Source: Cellvibrionaceae bacterium
Lineage (GTDB): Bacteria > Pseudomonadota > Gammaproteobacteria > Pseudomonadales > Cellvibrionaceae
DNA: 7,432 nucleotides
Direction of reading: 5' to 3'
Assembly: GCA_030597965.1 (NCBI GenBank)
Contig: JAUVQU010000116.1
Coordinates: 1 to 7,432 of the forward strand
The notes beneath the pieces were generated by a model. That model had not been told where the DNA came from, did not search any database, and saw only the letters and a program-made list of their open reading frames with translations. Positions within the stretch are counted from its first letter, which is position 1. Each line of letters opens with the position of its first letter. The position numbers and the translations under genes were made by a program. This document shows, one piece after another, positions 1 through 5,551 of this stretch.

Positions 1-2916
1 ACACGTCAGGCCACCCGCCAATATTTAGAAGCGGCGATAGATGAGTTAAATCACGAGACCCTCACCGACATAACACAGCGATTACAGCCCTTCGCCAGTG
101 ATCTGTGCCTAATGGCCGACTACGCTGGCACCAATTGCATCGCCGATCAACCTAAGAGTCTGCTGTGCAAGCTCTCCGGCATAACTGAACTACCCACAAT
201 AGACAGTGAGCAACTGGAGCTATGGCGTGCTTTGGTTGAGTTAATACTGAACAACTCTGGCGAGTGGCGCAGCCCAAAAGGTCTCAATAAACGCTTTGGT
301 TTCCCTGCGGGAGATAAAGAAACAAAAAGTCTTTGTCAGGGCCGCAAAGCGCAGATGGCTGAATTACTAGGCCAACTCAGCCAGATTCCGAAACTAAAAG
401 ATTTATTACACGTCGTTCGCGGTCTGCCGCCTGCGAACTATTCAGCTCAGCAATGGCGACTTCTGGACAGCCTCACCCGCACACTTCCCCTGGCTGCAGC
501 AGAGTTGATGCTGGTCTTCAGACAGCTCAATGCCTGCGACTTTACCGAAGTCACTCAAGGTGCATTGCTGGCTTTAGGCAGTGATGACAATCCATCTGAG
601 CTGGCGCTGGTGATGGATTATCAGATCAAACATATTCTGGTCGATGAATTTCAAGATACATCCAGCCCACAGCTCCAGCTTTTACAAAAACTGACGGCCG
701 GCTGGCAGCAGGACGATGGCCGCACACTCTTTATCGTCGGTGATGGCATGCAATCCTGCTATGGCTTTCGCGATGCCAACGTCGGTATTTTTCTCGACGC
801 CCGTGAGCATGGCATTGGAGATATCGCTCTAACGCCACTGGATTTGACCGTGAATTTTCGCTCCCAGGCCGGCGTTGTTAACTGGGTTAACGATACATTT
901 TTGACGGCATTTCCAGACGCCGACGATATCGCCCGAGGAGCGGTCAGCTATTCTTCTTCCATCGCCTACAAAGCATATTCAGGTGAGGATGCGGTTAGCT
1001 TTCATGGCATTGTCGACGCCGACAACCGACTGGATGAAGCGAGCCAGATTCGCGATATCGTGCAGCGCACACTGCAAGAAAAGCCCGATGGAAGAATTGC
1101 CATACTGGTGAGATCGCGGCCTCACTTAAGTCAGATTATTCCAACATTACAGGCCGCAGGCATTCGCTGGCAAGCCACTGATATTGATCCCCTCGCCAGC
1201 CGTATGGCCATTGTTGACCTGTTAACGCTAACCCGTGCCCTGCACGACCCAAGTGATCGCAATGCCTGGCTGGCTCTATTACGCACCCCGTGGTGTGGGC
1301 TTGATATGCAAGACCTGCACACAATTGCCAGCTTGCAACTGAACGATTCCGGAGAAAAAGCACACTTTCCCCACCTGCTACTGCGCCTGCAGGATCACAA
1401 ACAGATTCTCGGCTTATCAACGGCGGGGAAATTATTGCTCGATCGCTTTGTACCAATCATCAATACAGCCTGGAAAAACCGTCGTCGCAAGCCTCTGGCC
1501 TACTGGATCAAGGGAACATGGATTGCTCTGGGCGGTCCCACCTGTCTTACGGATTCCGCTGACTACGCCAATACAGAAGACTACTTTCAACTATTAGAGC
1601 AATACGATCACGGCGGGCATATCAGCGATTGGCAAGAATTTAATCGCGCCATGCAGCAGCTCTATGCAAAGCCAGCCACTGATGCCGACCCTCGCGTTCA
1701 GGTAATGACCATCCACAAATCCAAAGGTCTGGAGTTTGAGACGGTTATTATTCCCGGTTTGGATAAAGGCAGCCGTGCGGACGATCATCAATTACTGCTT
1801 TGGCAGGAACGTATTAATCACAGTGGTGATAAGCGCCTCTTACTCAGCCCCCTTTCCGCTACTGGTACGAATGTTGATCCTCTTTATCAATTCTTGCGCG
1901 ATGAGCAAAAGATAAAAGGGCAACTAGAGTCAACCCGCTTACTCTATGTTGGCTGTACTCGAGCGATTGAAAAGCTACACCTGCTGGCCAATATCGGCAG
2001 TGATAACAAAACCGATGGTTATAAGGCGCCGACTAAAGGCAGTCTACTCACAAATCTGTGGCATCAAGTCAAAGATAGCGTCATCCCTTGCTTTGCCACA
2101 CACAACAAAGACGATGAGGGCGCGATTCAAGAATTAAACTTTATCCGTCGCCTACCGAGTCACTGGCAGCGCCCGGCTCTTGTTCCTTCGAGCTTATTAG
2201 CGGCCTATCGCGGGCGAGAGTTCGACGATGAAGATAACTTGGCGAGCGATGAGCGATTTCAAAATCGCAGTGCCCGCCATACGGGCAGCCTGCTTCATCG
2301 GGCCCTCGAACAAGTGGTTCAAGACGGTATTGGTGTGTGGTCCCCCGAGCGAATCACTCGGCAGCGGCCTGTATGGGAAATTCAGTTACGGCAGCAGGGT
2401 TTAACCGGTGAGACACTCATCACCGCTTTGAATAAGATTGAACTGGGTTTAAGGCGCACACTGGAAGACCCAATTGGCCATTGGATTCTTAACGGAGATC
2501 ACACCGATAGCCAATGCGAATTAAGCCTGTGGAGCCAACAGTCCAGCAAGGGTATGAGCATGAATAGCGCCCGTGAATCCATTATTGACCGCACGTATGT
2601 TGCACCTGTTGTCTCAGCGCCCTCAGAATTAGCCGCCCTCTTAAAAACAGCAAGCAGTCGTCACCAAACACTCAATGTGCTTGGTGACGAACCCATACGT
2701 TGGGTTATTGACTACAAAAGTAGTGAACCCGCCGCCGGGCAAGCGGAAGCCACCTTTATCGAGGAAGAAATAGCGGCTTACCAAGGGCAGTTAGACCGCT
2801 ATCAAAAACTGTTCACTGACGAGCCAGAACTGTGTAAAGCATCAAAAATCGCCGCCGCACTTTACTTCCCAATGATAAAACGGCTAGAAATTATCACTTT
2901 TAACGAAATACCGTGA
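1..2916 (+). CDS. RecB/AddA-like UvrD-family helicase-nuclease, 5'-truncated by window edge
   Basis: This is an ATP-dependent superfamily 1 helicase with a C-terminal RecB-type nuclease, a class that processes DNA double-strand ends for recombination. The frame is open from base 1, so the ATG at 112 is internal; 971 residues are visible. Walker A is missing and must lie upstream. Visible motifs, numbered from base 1: Walker B VDEFQDT (643-660), motif III GDGMQSCYGFRDA (736 on), motif IV TVNFRSQ (847-867), motif V MTIHKSKGLEFE (about 1705-1740) and motif VI RLLYVGCTRA (about 1936-1965). The nuclease part has GSLLHRALE (2284-2310), a likely catalytic Glu840, IIDRT with Asp863, IDYK with Asp904 and Lys906, and the QLDRY element (2788-2802), so it looks catalytically intact. 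The spacing Asp863 to Asp904 is unusually long. From memory, relatives are about 1100-1200 residues and sit beside an AddB-like nuclease gene, which would be upstream; that is inference. I prefer 'RecB/AddA-like' to recB or addA because the exact subfamily is not settled. No convincing terminator follows. Confidence 0.93.
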   Translation, partial: TRQATRQYLEAAIDELNHETLTDITQRLQPFASDLCLMADYAGTNCIADQPKSLLCKLSGITELPTIDSEQLELWRALVELILNNSGEWRSPKGLNKRFGFPAGDKETKSLCQGRKAQMAELLGQLSQIPKLKDLLHVVRGLPPANYSAQQWRLLDSLTRTLPLAAAELMLVFRQLNACDFTEVTQGALLALGSDDNPSELALVMDYQIKHILVDEFQDTSSPQLQLLQKLTAGWQQDDGRTLFIVGDGMQSCYGFRDANVGIFLDAREHGIGDIALTPLDLTVNFRSQAGVVNWVNDTFLTAFPDADDIARGAVSYSSSIAYKAYSGEDAVSFHGIVDADNRLDEASQIRDIVQRTLQEKPDGRIAILVRSRPHLSQIIPTLQAAGIRWQATDIDPLASRMAIVDLLTLTRALHDPSDRNAWLALLRTPWCGLDMQDLHTIASLQLNDSGEKAHFPHLLLRLQDHKQILGLSTAGKLLLDRFVPIINTAWKNRRRKPLAYWIKGTWIALGGPTCLTDSADYANTEDYFQLLEQYDHGGHISDWQEFNRAMQQLYAKPATDADPRVQVMTIHKSKGLEFETVIIPGLDKGSRADDHQLLLWQERINHSGDKRLLLSPLSATGTNVDPLYQFLRDEQKIKGQLESTRLLYVGCTRAIEKLHLLANIGSDNKTDGYKAPTKGSLLTNLWHQVKDSVIPCFATHNKDDEGAIQELNFIRRLPSHWQRPALVPSSLLAAYRGREFDDEDNLASDERFQNRSARHTGSLLHRALEQVVQDGIGVWSPERITRQRPVWEIQLRQQGLTGETLITALNKIELGLRRTLEDPIGHWILNGDHTDSQCELSLWSQQSSKGMSMNSARESIIDRTYVAPVVSAPSELAALLKTASSRHQTLNVLGDEPIRWVIDYKSSEPAAGQAEATFIEEEIAAYQGQLDRYQKLFTDEPELCKASKIAAALYFPMIKRLEIITFNEIP

Positions 2917-2924
2917 TTTTAAGC

Positions 2925-2952
2925 TCGAAAATATAAGTTTTTTCAGTAGAAT
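2925..2952 (+). promoter_or_regulatory. Candidate sigma-70 promoter of the DAHP synthase gene
   Basis: A TAGAAT hexamer at 2947-2952 is a good -10 element. A weak -35, TCGAAA (4 of 6 consensus bases), lies at 2925-2930 with a 16-base spacer. Transcription would begin near 2959, giving a leader of about 30 bases. The same decamer GTAGAATAGC occurs at the predicted nfuA promoter. No TyrR-type palindrome (TGTAAA-N6-TTTACA) is visible in the 73-base gap. Inferred from sequence only. Confidence 0.45.
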
Positions 2953-2980
2953 AGCGTCCAATAAAAAAACGCTTAACTCG

Positions 2981-2985
2981 GGAAG
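2981..2985 (+). promoter_or_regulatory. Ribosome binding site of aroF
   Basis: GGAAG sits 4 bases before the ATG at 2990. It fixes the start, which also aligns residue for residue with the N-terminus of E. coli AroF as recalled. Confidence 0.7.
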
Positions 2986-2989
2986 TAAA

Positions 2990-4063
2990 ATGACTCAACA
3001 AGCCGTAGAGAACTTAAATCTAGTTTCTCAAGAAGTGCTCGACTCACCTCGGGATATCAAAGCAGAAATCCCAATGACGGACGCCGCTCGCGAAACAGTC
3101 ACCTCGGGACGTCAAGTCGTACGCGATATACTCGACAAGAAAGACCCTCGTTTGATGGTCGTTATTGGCCCCTGCTCTATTCATGATGTAGAAGCAGCAA
3201 AAGACTATGCACAGCGTCTGGCCAAGTTGGCAGAGGAAGTCAAAGACAGCCTTTATATCGTTATGCGAGTTTACTTTGAAAAGCCGCGTACAACCGTAGG
3301 CTGGAAAGGTCTGATCAACGATCCACACCTGAACGACTCCTTCAAAATTCAGGAAGGCCTGCGTATCGGCCGTCAATTATTGATGGATGTAAGCGAAATG
3401 GGACTGCCTACTTCTACCGAAGCACTGGATCCTATTTCACCTCAGTATATGCAGGATCTGATTACATGGTCGGCCGTTGGCGCCCGCACTACAGAATCTC
3501 AAACCCACCGTGAAATGGCTTCAGGTCTTTCATCAGCGGTTGGTTTTAAAAATGGCACTGATGGCGGACTTACCGTTGCCATCAATGCAATGGAATCCTG
3601 TTCAAGCCCACACCGCTTCCTGGGTATTAACAATGATGGGCAGGTTGCCATTATTCACACCACAGGCAACCCATACGCTCATGTCGTACTTCGTGGCGGT
3701 GATAACAAGCCAAACTACGACTCAGTCAGTGTAACTGTATGCGAGCAAGCGCTGGAAAAAGCAGGCCTCTCTACCAATATAATGGTCGATTGCAGCCACG
3801 CCAACTCCAATAAAGACCACGAGCTGCAGCCGCTGGTTATGGACAATGTTGCCAATCAAATCATCGAAGGCAATAAATCAATTGTTGGTATTATGGTTGA
3901 AAGTAACATTGGTGCCGGCAACCAGAAGATGTCTTCAAACCTTGAAGACATGGAATACGGTGTATCCATTACCGATAAGTGTATCGATTGGGAGACCACC
4001 GAGAAGACACTGAAGGATATGGCCGCCAAGCTGGAATCACCGCTGAAGGCACGTATTGCTTAA
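2990..4063 (+). CDS. aroF: 3-deoxy-7-phosphoheptulonate (DAHP) synthase, AroF-like class I
   Basis: It condenses phosphoenolpyruvate with erythrose 4-phosphate to DAHP, the first committed step of the cytoplasmic shikimate pathway. The 357 residues match the full length of the E. coli AroF/AroG/AroH family. Hallmarks are GPCSIHD (60-66), RVYFEKPRTTVGWKG (93-107), GARTTESQ (164-171) and GFKNGTDGG (185-193). The expected metal ligands are Cys62, His270, Glu304 and Asp329. Recalled E. coli sequences put it closest to the tyrosine-sensitive isozyme AroF, sharing EALDP, ARTTESQTHREMASGLS and a C-terminus like LTARVA. Asn8, Pro148 and Gln152, positions linked to tyrosine feedback in E. coli AroF, are all present, so tyrosine inhibition is likely but inferred. 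The ATG start is preceded by GGAAG with a 4-base spacer. The gene appears monocistronic, 73 bases after the helicase and ended by a strong terminator. Confidence 0.96.
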   Translation: MTQQAVENLNLVSQEVLDSPRDIKAEIPMTDAARETVTSGRQVVRDILDKKDPRLMVVIGPCSIHDVEAAKDYAQRLAKLAEEVKDSLYIVMRVYFEKPRTTVGWKGLINDPHLNDSFKIQEGLRIGRQLLMDVSEMGLPTSTEALDPISPQYMQDLITWSAVGARTTESQTHREMASGLSSAVGFKNGTDGGLTVAINAMESCSSPHRFLGINNDGQVAIIHTTGNPYAHVVLRGGDNKPNYDSVSVTVCEQALEKAGLSTNIMVDCSHANSNKDHELQPLVMDNVANQIIEGNKSIVGIMVESNIGAGNQKMSSNLEDMEYGVSITDKCIDWETTEKTLKDMAAKLESPLKARIA

Positions 4064-4080
4064 TAGGGTTTAGACCCGCC

Positions 4081-4120
4081 ATAAAAAGGCCGATATCTTT
4101 GCAGATATCGGCCTTTTTAT
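4081..4120 (+). terminator. Intrinsic terminator after aroF, symmetrical
   Basis: A perfect 17-bp stem (4081-4097 with 4104-4120) encloses the 6-base loop TTTGCA. The core is GGCCGATATC paired with GATATCGGCC, with AAAAA on the left and TTTTT on the right. It starts 17 bases after the aroF stop. Because the stem has an A-tract on one side and a T-tract on the other, it could work on either strand, although no minus-strand gene ends here. Confidence 0.93.
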
Positions 4121-4153
4121 TATCCAATACTTAGCCTACTAACACTGAATTAT

Positions 4154-4561
4154 ATGAACTCCTTTTCAATCGTTAAAAATCGTCTCGGTCAGTACATTGA
4201 TTATCAGTCCGCATGGATTGCCGCTCTGTTACTCGGCAGCACCGTATTTATTATCAACTACTCCCACGGCCCTATTGCATTCATTGCTGCGGGAAAACAG
4301 GCTATTTATACCTTCTTTATCGCCGGCTTTATATCCAGACTCGCCTCATCACTTGCTTTAAAAGGCGAAAACCCTTTTATTAGCATTGGCTTCTCAACGT
4401 TAATTTCAGGCTCTATCGCTATCGGCCTTACCTACACAATGCACAGCTTAAAAGGCACGCCAGAGCCTCTTTACTCAACTATTCCTACTCTATTCTTTGC
4501 AATACCAGGATTTGTTTTTCTTGGGGTTAGAGCAAGGGGACTTAAACCGAGGAAGCTTTAA
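4154..4561 (+). CDS. Small integral membrane protein of unknown function, about four helices
   Basis: I do not recognise this 135-residue protein. Hydrophobic stretches at about 19-36, 39-62, 75-95 and 107-125 suggest four membrane segments in the inner membrane. The N-terminus (VKNR) and the C-terminal tail (RARGLKPRKL) are basic, which fits both ends lying in the cytoplasm. There is no signal peptide, cysteine or obvious catalytic motif. The second segment carries Lys48 and is followed by Arg62. The loop HSLKGTPEP (97-105) and the following STIPT look like constrained, possibly conserved, sequence. Coding is supported by an uninterrupted frame with coherent hydrophobic segments. The ATG at 4154 has no clear Shine-Dalgarno sequence and no better in-frame start is seen. 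It begins only 33 bases after the aroF terminator hairpin, and no convincing promoter is visible, so expression may rely on read-through or a weak promoter. Confidence 0.75.
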   Translation: MNSFSIVKNRLGQYIDYQSAWIAALLLGSTVFIINYSHGPIAFIAAGKQAIYTFFIAGFISRLASSLALKGENPFISIGFSTLISGSIAIGLTYTMHSLKGTPEPLYSTIPTLFFAIPGFVFLGVRARGLKPRKL

Positions 4562-4688
4562 GCTGGGTGTTTAGGGCTCCAAAATTAAATATTTTAACTT
4601 CATATCTTATAGTCCTCAAAAACACAAACGGCAGTAATAACACTCCATGAGGAAATCCAGGCGCTAAAAAATACGCTTAAATTTAAGC
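4562..4688. other. AT-rich gap between the convergent membrane-protein gene and nfuA
   Basis: No gene, RNA or strong terminator for the plus-strand gene is visible here. The only notable element is a perfect 14-base palindrome, GCTTAAATTTAAGC, at 4675-4688, directly abutting the T-tract of the nfuA terminator. Its role, if any, is unknown. Confidence 0.5.
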
Positions 4689-4720
4689 AAAAAAAAAGAC
4701 CAGCTAATGCTGGTCCTTTT
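4689..4720 (-). terminator. Intrinsic terminator of nfuA
   Basis: On the minus strand, GACCAGC (4709-4715) pairs with GCTGGTC (4698-4704) around a 4-base loop, followed by nine T residues (complement of 4689-4697). The stem can extend through a G-U pair and several A-T pairs into the T-tract. It starts about 15 bases after the nfuA stop. On the plus strand only four T residues follow the hairpin, so it would be a weaker stop for the membrane-protein gene. Confidence 0.9.
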
Positions 4721-4735
4721 CGGAAGGCCATAAAC

Positions 4736-5323
4736 CTACATAAAGGCTTCTGATTTATCAGTATGATCCGTCATATCACGAACCCCCTTAATCTCTGGAA
4801 GCTTTTCAGTCAGGGTTTTCTCAACACCGTCTTTCAAAGTAAGGTCAATTGCACTACAGCCCTGACAACCACCGCCAAACTTCAAAACAGCATAGTTATC
4901 TTCTGTAATTTCAACCAACTCTACATGACCGTTATGCGCGGCAAGACCCGGGTTCACATCGTTATAAAGTACATAGTTCACCTTATCTTCTAACGGGCCA
5001 TCTTCACTGACCTGAGGCATCTTTGAGTTAGGTGCACGGATGGTGAGCTGGCCGCCCATACGATCCGGAGAGTAATCAACCTTGGCATTTTCTAAAAACA
5101 GGATGCTGCGCTCTTCGAAGTAAGCGTTAAAGGCACTGTATTCAATTTTGACATCGTCATCCTTACGATCTTCCACAGAGCAATAGGCAATACAGGTTTC
5201 TGCCTTTGGCGTACCCGGGCTGGCCACAAACATGCGAATACCCACATCTTCGCCTTCCTGCTTAGAAAGCAGCTCTGCCAAGTATTCCTGCGCCGAATCG
5301 GTAATATTTACATTTACTTCCAT
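4736..5323 (-). CDS. nfuA: Fe-S biogenesis protein NfuA
   Basis: NfuA is a cytoplasmic carrier that receives a [4Fe-4S] cluster and hands it to target enzymes, notably under iron limitation or oxidative stress. The 195 residues agree with E. coli NfuA (191). Residues 1 to about 100 form the degenerate A-type scaffold domain (SPGTPKAET at 35-43, then AYC with Cys48). Residues from about 110 form the Nfu domain, with FGGGCQGCS at 149-157; Cys153 and Cys156 are the CxxC cluster ligands. The C-terminal LPEIKGVRDMTDH matches E. coli closely. In the A-type domain one cysteine appears shifted by one place compared with E. coli (AETC here, AEC there). I chose the ATG at 5323, not the in-frame TTG at 5359, because it fits the family N-terminus and the TTG would lie about 3 bases from the predicted transcription start. 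The Shine-Dalgarno is weak. It is divergent from metH and has its own terminator. Confidence 0.96.
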   Translation of the reverse strand: MEVNVNITDSAQEYLAELLSKQEGEDVGIRMFVASPGTPKAETCIAYCSVEDRKDDDVKIEYSAFNAYFEERSILFLENAKVDYSPDRMGGQLTIRAPNSKMPQVSEDGPLEDKVNYVLYNDVNPGLAAHNGHVELVEITEDNYAVLKFGGGCQGCSAIDLTLKDGVEKTLTEKLPEIKGVRDMTDHTDKSEAFM

Positions 5324-5368
5324 AAGTTTCTCAACAACTCTAAAGTCAGTCTCTTTCAATTGGCGGCT

Positions 5369-5397
5369 ATTCTACGCAAATGCACGCCCTATATAAA
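5369..5397 (-). promoter_or_regulatory. Candidate sigma-70 promoter of nfuA
   Basis: Read on the minus strand, TAGAAT (complement of 5369-5374) is the -10 and TTTATA (complement of 5392-5397, 4 of 6 consensus bases) is the -35, with a 17-base spacer. Transcription would start near 5362, giving a leader of about 40 bases to the ATG at 5323. The sequence GTAGAATAGC is identical to that in front of aroF. No IscR type 1 site was recognised. Confidence 0.5.
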
Positions 5398-5465
5398 CCA
5401 GAAGATAAGTGTGGTTATTCAGCTGTATGCCGCCCATTGAGATAAGCTCTAGCCTCACAAAAGGC

Positions 5466-5507
5466 ATTTTGATACTATATCAAAATATTTTGATATAGAT
5501 TTTGTAT
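5466..5507. promoter_or_regulatory. Repeat array, probable operator of metH
   Basis: The 9-mer ATTTTGATA occurs exactly at 5466-5474 (+), 5478-5486 (-) and 5487-5495 (+). A degenerate copy, ATTTTGTAT, is at 5499-5507 (+). The middle pair lies inside a perfect 24-base palindrome (5475-5498; arm CTATATCAAAAT, no spacer). The first pair is an inverted repeat with a 3-base CTA spacer. The array thus splits into two 21-base units. It ends 44 bases before the metH ATG and overlaps possible -35 hexamers (TTGATA at 5469 and 5490). Such symmetry is typical of a dimeric repressor site. It does not match the E. coli MetJ (AGACGTCT) or MetR (TGAA-N5-TTCA) boxes. An ArsR-type methionine-cycle regulator such as SahR is a possible binder, but that is a guess. 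Confidence 0.7.
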
Positions 5508-5528
5508 GGTTAAATTTCATTACCATGC
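5504..5528 (+). promoter_or_regulatory. Possible leader hairpin before metH
   Basis: GTATGGT (5504-5510) can pair with ACCATGC (5522-5528), including one G-U pair, around an 11-base loop. It would bury an alternative in-frame ATG at 5525. It ends 23 bases before the preferred metH start. The stem is short and AT-rich, so it may be chance. Confidence 0.25.
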
Positions 5529-5551
5529 ACTCACTTGATACAGGCTTAACA

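Noticed and set aside
1136..1456. Minus-strand open frame of 106 residues within the helicase gene
   Set aside because: It lies fully inside a gene whose motifs are unmistakable, and its translation shows no recognisable domain; it is a shadow frame.
2893..2919. ATCAC...GTGAT hairpin at the end of the helicase gene as a terminator
   Set aside because: The stem is five AT-rich pairs with a 15-base loop and a short T run, too weak to claim.
3044..3376. Minus-strand open frame of 110 residues within aroF
   Set aside because: It overlaps conserved aroF sequence throughout and has no recognisable domain or ribosome site.
4066..4077. GGGT-TTAG-ACCC mini-hairpin between the aroF stop and its terminator
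   Set aside because: A four-pair stem without a T-tract; the strong 17-bp hairpin just after it explains termination.
5324..5359. Upstream TTG start for nfuA adding 12 residues
   Set aside because: The extension has no counterpart in E. coli NfuA, and the TTG would be about 3 bases after the predicted transcription start; the ATG at 5323 fits better.
5452..5470. GCCT...AGGC hairpin followed by ATTTT as a terminator or attenuator
   Set aside because: The stem has only four pairs and there is no proper T-tract; it probably lies upstream of the metH transcript.
5398..5551. Cobalamin or SAM riboswitch before metH
   Set aside because: No B12-box-like sequence or multi-helix core was seen, and the leader downstream of the likely promoter is too short for either class.
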